From assembly GCA_949752735.1 (NCBI GenBank), contig OX457053.1, positions 24,909,182-24,973,181 on the forward strand: 64,000 bases of DNA, given 5' to 3'. The stretch is from Lumbricus terrestris. Lineage: Eukaryota > Annelida > Clitellata > Crassiclitellata > Lumbricidae. The notes beneath the pieces are model-generated. The model worked only from the letters and a program-made list of their open reading frames with translations. It made no database searches and was not told where the DNA came from. This document shows, piece after piece, positions 19,825 through 61,906 of this stretch (position 1 is its first letter; every line of letters starts with the position of its first letter). A program made the translations under genes and the position numbers.

Positions 19825-20639
19825 ACACAATACATTCGTCTGTGTAAGCTTATGTTTGCCTATAATAAATAATATATAATATTAATACACACAAATGTAC
19901 AAGATGGCATACTAGAAAATGACGCAACTGACGTATTAATATTGGTTGTCCTATAATTCTTCTTCCGCAGGACGTAGGCTACACACGGTTCCGTTTGGTC
20001 GGCGGTTGAGCTATAATTAGCGGAAGAATACGACGGTCTCGAGCGACATCAAGCGGTCGATGTAAACATCCGGTTTTCACGGAGCGCGGCGGAAGGATAC
20101 GAAACGTCCATGGACAATAATTAGCCCACCAGCTGAGTCGAGCGGACAATAGAAGGCCGTGCCTCACGTCTACACCTAATCCAAATGTCTAGTGGCGGGA
20201 CAGGGTGGGGTGGGTTGGGGGGCGGGGGGGGGGGGGCGATGACATCATGCGGTGGAAGTAGTAAACATGCGGCTCTCGGACGTGGCTAATAGTTCGGACG
20301 TAATGGGGGAGTTGGGGACGAAGTCGGTTTGGCGTTAATGTGACGTTAATTGTTCTCGTCCGTCCACGGCTGTTTTGTCGAATGCACCAACAGAACTGCC
20401 ATGTCGGGGTATTATCGACGTTTTCCCTGTTGCTGGTGGCGTTTAGGGCCACGACAGCCATCAAATGAATGAATACTAGTCTATGGAATGAATGCTAGTC
20501 TATGGAAGGCGTAGACCGTTTAGCGATTGAGAAGATTGAATGTTTTTAAATTACAGAATTGCGTCATCAAGTATATAGGCCTATTTACGCCAATTTTCAG
20601 AAACGACGTTCAAAACAGGCAACGATTGGACTCGGCTGT
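19825..20639. other. CpG-rich non-coding stretch
   Basis: Contains a G-run at about 20216-20236 and several CpG-dense segments (19980-20150, 20270-20440). Short open frames match nothing known. Confidence 0.4.
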
Positions 20640-22130
20640 ACGACCGAATGAGCGACCGACCGAGGAACGATCGACCGAAACCGGCCGATTAGCGACCGAA
20701 TGACAGACCGAATAGCGACCGAATGACAGACCGAATAACCGATCGAAAAGCGACGGAATGACAGACCGAATGACCGACCGAATGACCGACCGAATGACCG
20801 ACCGAATAGCGACCGTATGACAGACCGAATGACCGACCGAATAGCGATTGAATGACAGACCGAATAACCGACCGAATGACCGACCGAATAGCGATTGAAT
20901 GACAGACCGAATGGCCGACCGAATAGCGATTGATTGACAGACCGAATAGCGACCGAATAACCGACCGAATAGCGACCGAATGACAGACCGAATAGCGATT
21001 GAATGACAGACCGAATGACCGACCGAATAGCGATTGAATGACAGACCGAATGACAGACCGCATGACAGACCAAATAACCGACCGAATAGCGACCGAATGA
21101 CAGACCGAATAGCGACCGAATGACAGACCGAATAACCGACCGAATAGCGACCGAATGACAGACCGAATAGCGATTGAATGACAGACCGAATGACAGACCG
21201 CATGACAGACCAAATAACCGACCGAATAGCGACCGAATGACAGACCGAATAGCGACCGAATGACAGACCGAATAACCGACCGAATAGCGACCGAATGACC
21301 GACCAAATAGCGACCGAATGACAGACCGAATAACCGACCGAATAGCGACCGAATGACAGACCGAATAGCGATTGAATGACAGACCGAATAACCGACCGAA
21401 TGACCGACCGAATAGCGACCGAATGACCGACCGAATAGCGACTGAATGACAGACTGAATGACAGACCGCATGGCAGACCGAATAACCGACCGAATATCGA
21501 CCGAATGACAGACCGAATGACCGACCGAATAGCGACTGAATGACAGACCGAATAGCGACCGAATAGCGACCGAATGACAGACCGAATGACCGACCGAATG
21601 ACAGACCGAATGACCGACCGAATAGCGACCGAATGACAGACCGAATGACCGACCGAATAGCGACGGAATGACAGACCGAATGACCGACCGAATGACAGAC
21701 CGAATGACCGACCGAATAGCGACCGAATGACAGACCGAATGACCGACCGAATAGCGACCGAATGACAGACCGAATGACCGACCGAATAGCGACTGAATGA
21801 CAGACCGAATAGCGACCGAATAGCGACCGAATGACAGACCGAATAACCGATCGAATAACGACTGAATGACAGACCGAAAAGCGACTGAATGACAGACCGA
21901 ATAGCGACCGAATGACAGACCGACTAGCGACCGAACGACAGACCGAATGACCTACCGAATAGCGATTGAATGACAGACCGAATAGGAACCGAACAGACCG
22001 AATAGCGACCGAATGTCCGATCGAATAGCGACCTAATGACCGACCGAACAACGACCGAATAACAGACCGAATAGCGACGGACCGAATGACAGCTAGCGAT
22101 TGGACTCGGCTGTTTGACCGAATGACCGAA
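20640..22130. repeat. 1.5-kb minisatellite of 11-12 bp units
   Basis: More than 120 copies of interleaved units CGAATGACAGAC, CGAATGACCGAC, CGAATAACCGAC and CGAATAGCGAC, often as 23-bp pairs. Larger blocks (for example about 21000-21120 and 21150-21300) repeat with almost the same order, showing segmental expansion. A 683-codon minus-strand frame (IRSLFGRSFG-like) runs through it only because the units lack stops on that strand. Confidence 0.93.
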
Positions 22131-22299
22131 CGAGCGAATACGCGACCAACCGTCGACCAAACGACCCACCGCGGTGCTTCTTTCTTGCTTGAAACTTCAG
22201 AGGCGATTTTTCGAAACAAGAGACGATGCTTTTGTATGCTGTGTGGACCCACTTTCTCAAGACATCCGAGGCTCTCGTAGCCATGACAACGAACGTAAA

Positions 22300-22656
22300 T
22301 AAACTCAGACAGACACACACAGAAAAACAGACACACACAGACAGACAGAGACAGACATACACAAGCACAGACAAACAGACAGACACACACAGACAGACAG
22401 ACAGGCAGACAGACACACAGACAAACAGACAGACAGACGGGCGGACAGACACAAACACAGACAGACAGACAGACACACAGACAGACACATACACAAGCAC
22501 AGACACACACAGAAAAACAGACACACAGACAGACAGAGACAGACATACACAAGCACAGACAAACAGACAGACAGACACACACACAGACAGACACAGGCAG
22601 ACATACACAAGCATAAACAGACAGACACAGACAAACAGACGGACACACAGACAGGT
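22300..22656. repeat. (CAGA)n/(CA)n mixed microsatellite
   Basis: CAGACAGA and ACACACAG units with a longer period of about 60-70 bp containing CATACACAAGCACAGACA. Confidence 0.9.
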
Positions 22657-23019
22657 TTGGCTGGGGGTTTGCGAGCGACGGCTACACTGCGAGAACGCAG
22701 CAACGGAGTTTACAAGTTGAAATCAATAACCGAGTCAAAATAATGAGAAACAGATTTTAATTGATAGCCAACAATCGATAATAATTAAGACAGCAGCAAC
22801 AGCATCATCATTAACGCCAGCATCATCATCATCAGTAGCAGCAGCTGCAGCTCCTGCGAGTGTACAGAGAAAACAATAGACCAAACAATAATTGACCGAC
22901 ATGAAATTTAAGAAAACTCCAACACACAAGAAAGTCAAAGCGAACGACGGTCTATTTATAGATCTGAACACGCACAGCTTCACCTCCTGTCCAAGTCTCC
23001 TCTGTTGTCCCCCTCTATC
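22657..23019. other. Non-coding stretch
   Basis: Includes an imperfect AGC/ATC trinucleotide patch at 22790-22850. No gene recognised. Confidence 0.4.
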
Positions 23020-23270
23020 TGTCTGTCTGTCTGTCCGACTCTCTCTGCCTGTCTGCAACTCTCTGTTCCTTCATTCTCATCCGTCACATCCTTCACTTTG
23101 CCCATCTTTCTCTACCTTTGCTAGTCTGTCTGTCTGTCTGTCTGTCTGCACCTCTCTCTGTTCCTGTATCATACTGTCATTGTCATCGGTCCCATCCCTC
23201 CGTTTGCCTATCTCTCGCTCCCTCTGCTTGTCTGTCTATGTCTGTCTGTCTGTGTCTGTCTGTGCTTATG
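23020..23270. repeat. (CTGT)n-rich segment
   Basis: Clusters of CTGT separated by pyrimidine-rich spacers; two related blocks at about 23020-23130 and 23125-23260. Confidence 0.8.
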
Positions 23271-23381
23271 GAATGAACACGTTGCATCAAATGATCTGTG
23301 AACTTGATGATATGTCAAAGAACGTCAACAGAAACTACGAAGAAAAGTTCAGCCCAATAAAATCTAACAACGACGAAATGT

Positions 23382-23965
23382 AATAATAATAATAATAATA
23401 ATAATGATAATAATAATAATAAGTAAATAATAATAGTAATTATAATATTCAATAACAATAATAAAAAAATAATAATAGCAATAATAACATTAGCAGTAAC
23501 AATAATAACAATAGCAATAATAATATATAATAATTATTACATGGTAGTTAGTAGTGAAGTCCCTGATGATCCTAAATACCTCAGGGCAATTTAGAAAACA
23601 ACAACAATAATAGTAATATTAATATTATCATTGTTATTGTTATCATTATTATTGCCAATGTTGTCATTATCATTACAATAATCATAATTATTGTCAATAT
23701 TACAACAGTAACAATCTTAGCCATAATAGGCCTAATAGTAGTAATAGTAGTAGTAGTAGTAGTAGCAATAGCAATAATGAAAACAGTCATAAAAATGATA
23801 CTAATAGTAGCATTGATAAATAATCACAATAATAAAATAGTAAATAATAATAATACTAAATATAATAATAATAAATATAATAATAAGAATAATATAAAAA
23901 AAATAATAGTATTAAAAGACAATAACTATCAGCAGAGTTGTCAACAGCAGCAGCAGTAGCAGCAG
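23382..23965. repeat. (TAA/ATT)n trinucleotide-rich tract
   Basis: Imperfect AAT, ATT, AGT and CAG trinucleotides over about 580 bp, ending in a short (CAG)n run. Confidence 0.85.
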
Positions 23966-24118
23966 TTTTCTCAATAACATTTTAATGATTACATTGTCGT
24001 CGATATATCAAAGATCAAAACGTGAACAAAAAACGTGAACTACTACGGCTGATAAATGCATCCGAAGAATAAGAATAAGAGATGAAACTGATTCAAGTTG
24101 ACACAAAAACAACAAGCA

Positions 24119-24203
24119 AACCACTTACATACTTACGCACCGACTGAGCTGCTATAAATAGCCCCTCAGCGCAGTGCGAGTAAGTAAGTGGCGTAAAAGT
24201 CTT
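24119..24203. repeat. Short foldback sequence
   Basis: CCACTTACATACTTACGCAC at the left pairs imperfectly with GTGCGAGTAAGTAAGTGG at the right, leaving a short loop. Could be a tiny MITE; no target duplication is clear. Confidence 0.5.
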
Positions 24204-24810
24204 CGATAGCCAAGAAACAAGAAGTAGAAATCTATCTCGATTAGTGAGTAAGTAGGCATACTGAAACTACTTCCAGTATGGTTGATTATCTAGCACTTTT
24301 ACCAACCAGTTACCCAGTCAGTGTTCTGCTGCTTTTTTAAACGTGACAAAATTCAATTCAACAGAATAATATTGACTTAAATGCTCAAAATATCAAGTCA
24401 GAGTCTTGGTTTAATATCGTTGCTGCACCATTTAATTATAAAACCGTAAAATGCAATTTAAGTATACTGGATGGATACAAGAAGCGTGTGTACTGCTTTC
24501 GTGTCATTCGAACAAGGATCCCATAATATGTCAACATTTAGGCTTCAAGGTCACGTAAAATTATTCTTGTTTTCAAGTACCCTCACAAAAAGGAAGATCG
24601 GGCTGTCAAACTAGCCTCGAAAGGCAGCTACTTGTATGAAGTATTAGCAACTTCATTTTCTCAGCCTTGGCTTATGAGGGTCGATGGCCAATCCTCTCCC
24701 CCGCAGCCTGAGCATCTCACCAACAGCTTATGGTCAGTAAAATCATGGCTGTGCAGATATTTTAAAATAAATATTTCCACCTTGACAAAGGCATGAACCA
24801 TAGCCCCATG
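24204..24810. other. Non-coding stretch
   Basis: Nothing recognised. Confidence 0.4.
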
Positions 24811-24818
24811 GCTAACAG

Positions 24819-25073
24819 CATAGGCGTACGGGAGATTTCAGCAGTGGGGGATGGGGGGGGCAAGATTTAACTTCCGAAAAAATCCTGAAATCTCGAGGAA
24901 AATACAACTTTTTAAAGTCATTTCCCGGTCTGCTTGCCCAAAAAACACCCTTGCCCAAAAAGTTGATGACCCTTTTTTAGCCATTTCCCGGGTCTGCTTG
25001 CCCGAAAAGCAGTTTTGCCCAAAATTTGGGGGCATTTGCTCCCCCCTCTGGACCACCGCCTCGTACGCCTATG
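24819..25073. mobile_element. hAT-type MITE, CATAGGCGTACG family
   Basis: Ends CATAGGCGTACG and CGTACGCCTATG are perfect inverted repeats of 12 bp. Flanking 8-mers are GCTAACAG and GCCAACAG (7 of 8). The interior repeats CCGGTCTGCTTGCCC and TTGCCCAAAA, likely sub-terminal motifs. No transposase. Confidence 0.88.
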
Positions 25074-25344
25074 GCCAACAGTCCAGCATCCTGACTATTA
25101 AAATATCATGCGTCCAATACAGCATTCACATATTATGTACATTGGTTGAAATCTACCAGAAATAACACAACCGAATGGTTTCTGTAGGCTTCTGTAAATC
25201 AGATACAGACCTCAATAACTGAGAAACTGTCACACAAGTATCAAAGTAAGTTTCTGCGCAGTCATGGCTGAACCTTGTATAACTGAGACAGAGAAAGATG
25301 TTCAGTCATGCGCACACCCACACAACCACTTCGCTAACAGCATT

Positions 25345-25637
25345 CAGTGGCGGATCCAGAACGTTTCGAAGTGGTGGCCAAAATTTTCGGTGTTGGGCAA
25401 GGATAAATTTTTTCTTTAGTTGCCGAAAAATCTGATGACCATTTTTTTAGTCGTTTGTTTTATCCGCCAAAAAAGTTGACGACCTTTTTTTAAAGTCATC
25501 ATAGTCTACTTTTGTAAAGGTCTGCCGAACTGATAGGTGGGGGGGCATGTCCACTTTCCACGCCAAAATGGCTGGTGAGAAAGAATTTTCTAAATGGGGG
25601 GCCATGGACGGATTGGCTCCCTCTGGATCCGCCCCTG
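25345..25637. mobile_element. hAT-type MITE, CAGTGGCGGATCC family
   Basis: Ends CAGTGGCGGATCCAGA and CTGGATCCGCCCCTG; flanking 8-mers ACAGCATT and ACAGCGTT (7 of 8). 293 bp. Related in ends and interior to 2817-3097 and 17760-18160. Confidence 0.9.
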
Positions 25638-25645
25638 ACAGCGTT

Positions 25646-27334
25646 GCAATATGCTTTGAATAATGAGACGTACAGACGGAGTAGAAGCAGAAACTGAATA
25701 GATATAATATAATGCTTGCCGTTCGCTCAATAAAGCTACCGCAAGTGGAAATCTAGAGCAGCGTTTTCGCTGGATCGAAATCGGTCGAGACAGTTAACGC
25801 ACACACACACGCACATCACAGTCGAACCAATTCTTCTGTCCGCTTGAAAAATATACGGTGATCAAAAAACGAAACTAGTAGAAAAGTAGTACTTCACTGA
25901 ATGAACTAGAGACGCTTTTCACATAATTATGTACATAATATACGATGTGCAGCACGGAAAATAGATCAGTCTGTGATTGAAAAAGCATCAAATCTGTGTA
26001 CAAAAATTACGCTAGGGGACTGAACAAGAGATATATGCACACGATACAGCTTGACTGACGAGAAGAACAAAAATACCAAGACTTGTAGCAGGATCTGTTC
26101 CAGGCTGTAAATCCGCTTAGTAAATTTATGAAACACTCGAAAGTCGTTATAGACAGAAAACAGAAACCGAGATATAATTATTGGCCGATGACCAGAAACT
26201 TCTGGAACGGTGATGCACTCTATCGGTGTGTGTAAAATGCAAATCGAGCCACCTGAGGGAGATCTTGGCCGAGAACAGACATGGGAACAGTACGGACACA
26301 TGCAACAAAGGAAATCGTATACTAACTTCCTATTTTTGTTCCAATAAAAGTACCTACAATGTTCATTTCTGATGGCTTGACTCACATCCGAGCCTCTGAT
26401 GCACACCGGATAATTCGTCAAACTGTCAATGTGTATGCGGTTTTATGCAATGCACTTATAAACGTAGGCTATTTCTGTTTTCTCTGGGCACCAAACGCGT
26501 ACAACAAGTGCATGATTATCCTATGAAGGCTTGAACCTGCAACCTCCATAAATAATAAAACCAAGGTGGGCATCCAACCACTTTGCAAAAGTCAATTATC
26601 AACTTCATCAAGGAAGCTAAGAGAAATGATCCTGTCTAAAATCGAACGACATTGTTAAAGCTACAGATGGTTTTTCAACCTCACGATCAATCTAGGTGTA
26701 TATATAAAAAAAGGGAGCCGCACTGCCCCGCTCCCATAAAACAACGCTTCTCGAAAAAAACACGGCCAACTAACAACAGATAAAAAGTATTCAACGCGAT
26801 AAACTACATTCACAAAACTAGCAAGATAAACAAGTTTTTCTACGAACACTGGTCACAAGCAGACCATATCAACCACGAATTAAAGACAGTTTTTTTGGTC
26901 AATGAACAACTCTTGATTCTTCCTCGGTTCGCTTACTCTCTCTTTCTCTTCCTACTTCTATGTACAAAGAATTCTGCCAAATTCAGTCAGAAAATCTACT
27001 GAACTACCGCAAATAAATAGCAACGTACGTACGCCAAACGCACTGTCCCTGAATTCCTGAATAAATAGTTGATAAATAGACGAGAACCCGGAGAGAGCAA
27101 ACGTTCTGCAATCATTATTAAGTCACCAGCAACTCACAGTCTGAATTTTTCCACAGAAAATAAATCCACGATCAATTGAGACAGCGACTGGAATTCAACT
27201 GAAATGGGATGCGCATGAACATTTTCCTTCGACCATGGTAAAATAGACTTCTTTTTTGATGGCTGAAATTGGAATGGAGGATGGAATGATCAATTAAAAG
27301 AAAGGAATCCTATCTCAGGCATCATAACCCTAAT
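25646..27334. other. Non-coding stretch of 1.7 kb
   Basis: No conserved domain in any frame. A 151-codon minus-strand frame at 25966-26421 has no recognisable motif, and its composition looks non-coding. Confidence 0.45.
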
Positions 27335-27410
27335 CTTACTCTCCAAATTTCTAAGGCGCCACTCGAAAGCCAAGCGCAGGGCACCAGCTTATTCACGAGT
27401 GCACGAGTCA
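27335..27410 (-). repeat. LINE 3' UTR fragment
   Basis: Matches the 3' UTR of the LINE at 5577-9209 in CACTCGAAAGCCAAGCGCAG and GGCACCAGCTTATTCACGAG. Heavily 5'-truncated. Confidence 0.7.
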
Positions 27411-27909
27411 TCTCAACTGCAGACCTGCAAATCAAATCAAACTGAGAAAGTCTGCAGTTGATGGAAGGAACGCCTCTTATCCAACACAAAAGAAAATGCA
27501 ATCCACACAAAGCCAGACACCACAGTTCCACTAAGACACCAAGAACTTAGGCCTACAATCCATCTGCTAGAAATGCCCCAATGCGGCTGGAAAAAATTCC
27601 AGACTGAAACACTGCAGAAATAATTAATTTAATGCCAAGGTTACTACGCATGCACAGTTGCACACATTCCTGTAGATAGAGCTCAATATTATTGAAGAAA
27701 TCCGAGAGCTGCACAGCTCATATCTAATTGAAACCGAATAGCAGAAACAACCGGATCATCATTTGGAAAGCATAAGAGTAGAGCTGGATGAAAATTTTTC
27801 CAAGCAACAATTAACTAATTTCCCTAAATCTATCTGATTATCATCTCCGTCCTCCTCCTTGTTCTCCTCCTCGTCCTTCTCCATCTCCTCCGTCATCGCC
27901 AGTCACTAC
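27411..27909. other. Non-coding stretch
   Basis: Nothing recognised; a CTCC-rich patch lies at 27850-27895. Confidence 0.4.
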
Positions 27910-28005
27910 GGCCATTTTATCCTATCGTAATCCCCAAATTTCTAAAGCTCTACTCGAAAGCCAAGCGTGGGGCACCAGTTTATTCACGAGCGCTGCGTTG
28001 AGTCA
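27910..28005 (-). repeat. LINE 3' UTR fragment with tail
   Basis: Same family as 27335-27410: TATCGTAATCC tail remnant, then TTTCTAAAGC...CTCGAAAGCCAAGC and ACGAGCGCTGCGTTG. Confidence 0.7.
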
Positions 28006-28635
28006 TAATGCCAAAGACATCAATCAATCAGTGGCATAATGACAGTTGCTTAAAACCGATCGAAACATTGACCAACAACTTCACGTCATCACGATTTCAA
28101 TCACAAAAAATGTGACTTTAAGGAAACCAAGCAGAAACTGAGTGACGTCAGAAATCAATAGTCAACTTAAGTCAGAAGAACAAAACTCGGCACAGCCTTT
28201 CCTCACCTACTTTGTCACTCAATACTTTCACTCAATGTACTAAAGGACCTCGCTCGCCACCACACAACAATCTGGCCCAGAACAATACGATTTCAACCAA
28301 AACAACAAACATGCTTTACATCCAACTGCCATTTCAGGGAGTGTCGTCCATACCTGAGTCCGGCTTCTGTTCAATTGTTACTTGAAAGCAGTCCTTATGA
28401 TTCCGACTGAGGAAACCGCCAGGCATTGAATTAGGGCATTTTTGACGGTCGTGAAGTATAATACTTTGACTGGAGCCAGCCACGCTATTTACAACTGGAC
28501 TTGTTGTTTTCTATGGACCGCTGGGTTCCTTATTGTTTTCGCTGAACAATAGGCGGCCAACTTGTTGTTGTCATCGATCAATTCTGCAGAAACTCTAAAC
28601 GGATAAAACGATCGACCAATGTCGAAAAACAACCC
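28006..28635. other. Non-coding stretch
   Basis: A donor-like CTCAG|GTATGG occurs on the minus strand at about 28352, but no coding sequence or acceptor could be tied to it. Confidence 0.4.
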
Positions 28636-28639
28636 GTGC

Positions 28640-28950
28640 GAAACAAGAGCGTAGTTTTTCTCAACTCCAAACTAAACAACAGTTTTGTCAGCCAGAGCAA
28701 AACAAGAGCAGCGTTTTTCTCAACTCAAAACTAAACAACAGTTTTGTCAGCCAGAGTAAAACAAGAGAAGCGTTTTTCGCAACTCTAGCAAAACATGAGC
28801 ACAATTTTTCTCAACCCAGGCAAAACAAAAACAATTTTTCTCAACCCGAGCAAAACAAAAGCACAATTTTTCTCAACCCGAGCAAAACAGGAACACAATT
28901 TTTCTCAATCCAAGCAAAACAGGAGCAGAGTTTTCTCTAAGTCCCTCCAA
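28640..28950. repeat. Two-scale tandem repeat
   Basis: About 2.5 copies of a 62-66 bp unit containing AACTAAACAACAGTTTTGTC, passing into about five copies of a 30-33 bp unit built on AGCAAAACAAGAGCAC plus AATTTTTCTCAACCC. The short unit looks like half of the long one. Confidence 0.85.
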
Positions 28951-29225
28951 ATTAAACAAAAATTCCATCATTCCAAATGGAATCCCCAGAAACAAGCCTA
29001 TTCAAATTGTCGCAGTTTGGATGGTAGATCGCCAACTCAGTTGAAGAGACGAGAAAAGAAAGATGCACCAAAGTTCTATCATACAAATCGAATATGAAAG
29101 AAAAAAACTGATTCTCTGTACAATTATTCACAATTACCAACCTCACAACGCACACACAGAAACTGTGCTACATTAAAATCCACTGGAAAACTAAGTGACC
29201 TGCCTGACCTACTTTTCTTCTCTGT
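28951..29225. other. Non-coding stretch
   Basis: Nothing recognised. Confidence 0.4.
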
Positions 29226-29330
29226 ATCTCTTTCTCTTCTGTCAGTCTGTCTGTCTGTCTCTCTGTCAGTATCTGTTTATGCCTCTATGTCTGGCTGTCT
29301 CTCTGTGTATCTGTCTGTCTGTCTAAGTTC
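29226..29330. repeat. (CTGT)n-rich segment
   Basis: Short clusters of CTGT and CTCT units. Confidence 0.75.
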
Positions 29331-29529
29331 ACTGCAAACAGAAGAACAATCAGTCTTAGTCCGGTCCCTTCCTATCCATTAGCCACGACAGACGACTTCT
29401 TTCGACTGTGGGAAATATTCGCTTGCCGATCTACACGTTCAGGATACTCAAAGCAAACCAACCAGCCAAGCATGAACCAAGCGCTCAGTCCATCCCAGTG
29501 CCTTTAACTCGGGCACACTCTTTCGGCCG

Positions 29530-29559
29530 CAGGAGAAAGAAAGAGAGAGACAGATACAA

Positions 29560-29594
<35 letters not shown>

Positions 29595-29778
29595 GAGAGA
29601 GAGAGAGCTCTAGATTGAAAAAAGGATAGGCAGACACAGAAACAAAGAGACAGAGGCATACAGACAGACAGAGTCAGACAGACAGAAAAAAAACAGAGAC
29701 AGACAGAGGCAGAAAGACAGACAAAAAGCAAGAGAGAAAGAGACAGAGATAACAAAAAGAGAAGGACAGCAACAGAGA

Positions 29779-29848
<70 letters not shown>

Positions 29849-29852
29849 AAGA
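29530..29852. repeat. (GA)n and (CAGA)n microsatellites
   Basis: Purine-rich; pure GA run at about 29780-29822 followed by (CAGA)n. Confidence 0.9.
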
Positions 29853-30635
29853 GATGGCCAACGAAACATCATCTTTCAGCCTCATTCAGAACGTGACAGA
29901 AATCAATAAGCGAGCTTTAAGAGCGCAGCCGTCGTCAGCGTACGAATGAATGGACTCCAAACAAAAGACGAACGCCTGCGAGCAAAGTGAACCCATTGAC
30001 AATGCATGGATTAAATGCAACAGCCAACAAGAGCTGACGACGACGCGTGGAAAAATCAAAACCGGTCTCAAAGAGAAGGTACGATGGAAAAGAGCGAAAC
30101 AAAGCCTGACCCTGATATCTGCTCTATGCCTACTCACAAGAAGACTGCACGGACCACCCCACCACGGACCACCCCACTTGCAGCATCGTCGAATACAATT
30201 TCAATTGCATGCCCAAGTACTTGAAACGAGAACGATTACGCAAGCCACATGCAAGAGATTTTTAAAATTATCTAACAAGCGTAGAAATACACGAATAAGT
30301 TACGCGGTCATGTAAAGTCGGTTGAAACACAGAATCGCATGAAAAAATTGACGAGTCTACTACGAGAACACCGTTCTTAGCTATTGTTCGAACTGTTAGC
30401 GGAAATAACATGTGAACGGGCGAGAGAGAATTCGGCGAACAAAGGAGGAAATCTCTGGAAAATCTCTCTATCTCTTCACATCTCCATTCCAACTTTTCTC
30501 AGTCGACGAGCGAAGAAGAATAAGAAGAAGAGGAAAAATTTGAAGGAGGAAAAAAAGGAGAAAACCTCAAAACAAAATAGACAAAGTGGTGACAGAAATG
30601 AAAAATATATCCAATGATCGAATGTCTCTGAAGAT
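29853..30635. other. Non-coding stretch, possibly distal 3' UTR of the p53-family gene
   Basis: Lies downstream of the p53-family stop codon (minus strand). No open frame with a recognisable domain. A CACCCCACCACGGACC-type short repeat is at 30150-30180. Confidence 0.35.
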
Positions 30636-30639
30636 TGAA

Positions 30640-30880
30640 GACCATTCTTGTTCCGACAGAAGACCGGTCTCTCGCAAAGATCTAAGAACGCTCTTGTTCC
30701 GACAGAGGACCCGGTCTTGCAAAGATTGTTCTTGTTCTGACAGAAGACCGGTCTCGCCAAGACCGAAGACCATTCCTGTCACGTTCGAAGACCGGTCTCA
30801 CCAAGATCGAAGACCAATTTCTCTACGATCAAAGTCCGATCGCCGCGTGAAGATTGAAAACCGGTCTTACACGATCGATC
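30640..30880. repeat. Degenerate repeat with AGACCGGTCT palindromes
   Basis: Units of roughly 40 bp around GAAGACCGGTCTC; the 10-bp palindrome AGACCGGTCT occurs exactly three times (about 30660, 30744, 30789) with two variants. It sits within 300 bp downstream of the p53-family stop codon, so it may be transcribed in the 3' UTR. Confidence 0.8.
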
Positions 30881-30913
30881 GCAGTTCCGATGGTCATGTT
30901 CTGAGCATGGTCC

Positions 30914-61144
<30,231 letters not shown>

Positions 61145-61254
61145 CTGAAATGAGCCACAAAACAATGAGAGCAATGAGAGCATGTACTTGAAAATTCTGT
61201 GAAACTCCTGTTTATCTCTTTTCATGGGCTTCTCGTGAATAACTGTATGCATAT

Positions 61255-61480
61255 ATGTAATTATATATATATGTGTGTATGTAAGTGTGTATGAATGTGT
61301 GTGTGTGCATGTGCGTTTGTGTATGTAAGTAAGTGTGCATGCGTGTGTGCGTGCATGTGTGCGAGCGTGCATGTGTGTGTGCACGTGTGTGCATGTATGT
61401 GTGTGTTTGTGCATGCGTGTGTATGTATGTAATATGTATATATTTATGTACTATGTATGTATGTATGTTTGTATGTATGT
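61255..61480. repeat. (GT)n/(ATGT)n-rich tract
   Basis: Alternating GTGT, GTAT and GCAT words. Confidence 0.88.
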
Positions 61481-61487
61481 GTACTTG

Positions 61488-61688
61488 TTATAGCGCCCCT
61501 TCAAGCACTCTATTCAGAGGCGCTCCCGATTGCAGAGCGGACACTGTATCGTAGTCTCACGCCGAATCGCTGAGCAATTACGAGTTAAGGACTTGTCCAA
61601 GGTCCCTACGTGGCGACTTGAGGTGGATTCGAACCTCGAACCTTCCGGCTTCAAGGCAACGACACCACCACTACACCACCGTGCCCCA
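61488..61688 (-). repeat. tRNA-derived SINE, best copy in the window
   Basis: On the minus strand it begins GGGGCACGGTGGTGTAGTGG. An A-box-like TGGTGTAGTGG lies at 61668-61678 and a B box GGTTCGAATCC at 61625-61635, the internal RNA polymerase III promoter of a tRNA. The body holds AAGGACCTTG-like ACTCGTAATTGCTCAGCG, and the end is CTTGAAGGGGCGCTATAAC. About 200 bp. The family recurs at least ten times in the window. Confidence 0.88.
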
Positions 61689-61788
61689 CATGTATGTATG
61701 AATACTACATATGTATGTATGTATGCATGTATACTACATATGTATGTATGTATGCATGAATGTATGCATGTGTGTATGAGCACTTGCT
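61689..61788. repeat. (ATGT)n/(ATAC)n spacer
   Basis: Microsatellite between two SINE copies, likely derived from a SINE tail. Confidence 0.85.
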
Positions 61789-61906
61789 ATAGCGCCCCTT
61801 CAAGATTTCTTCTCTGAGGTGCTCCCGACTACAGCACGGGCACTGAATCGGAGTTTCACGCCGAAGCACTGAGCAACTGCGAGTAAGGACTTGCTCAGGG
61901 TGGAAC
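61789..61906 (-). repeat. SINE 3' half
   Basis: TATAGCGCCCCTTCAAGATT, GTGCTCCCGACTACAGC and GAGTAAGGACTTGCTCAGGG; the tRNA-like head is missing. Confidence 0.8.

Noticed and set aside
20597..22648. 683-codon minus-strand frame with IRSLFGRSFG repeats
   Set aside because: It follows the 11/12-bp minisatellite exactly; several overlapping frames are also open, and there is no domain or gene context.
25966..26421. 151-codon minus-strand frame
   Set aside because: No domain, odd composition and no splice context; treated as chance.
28340..28360. Donor-like site suggesting a first exon on the minus strand
   Set aside because: No acceptor, coding sequence or promoter feature could be connected to it.
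61488..61688. A functional tRNA gene on the minus strand
   Set aside because: It has A- and B-box-like words but cannot form a normal cloverleaf, and it continues into a SINE body shared by many copies.
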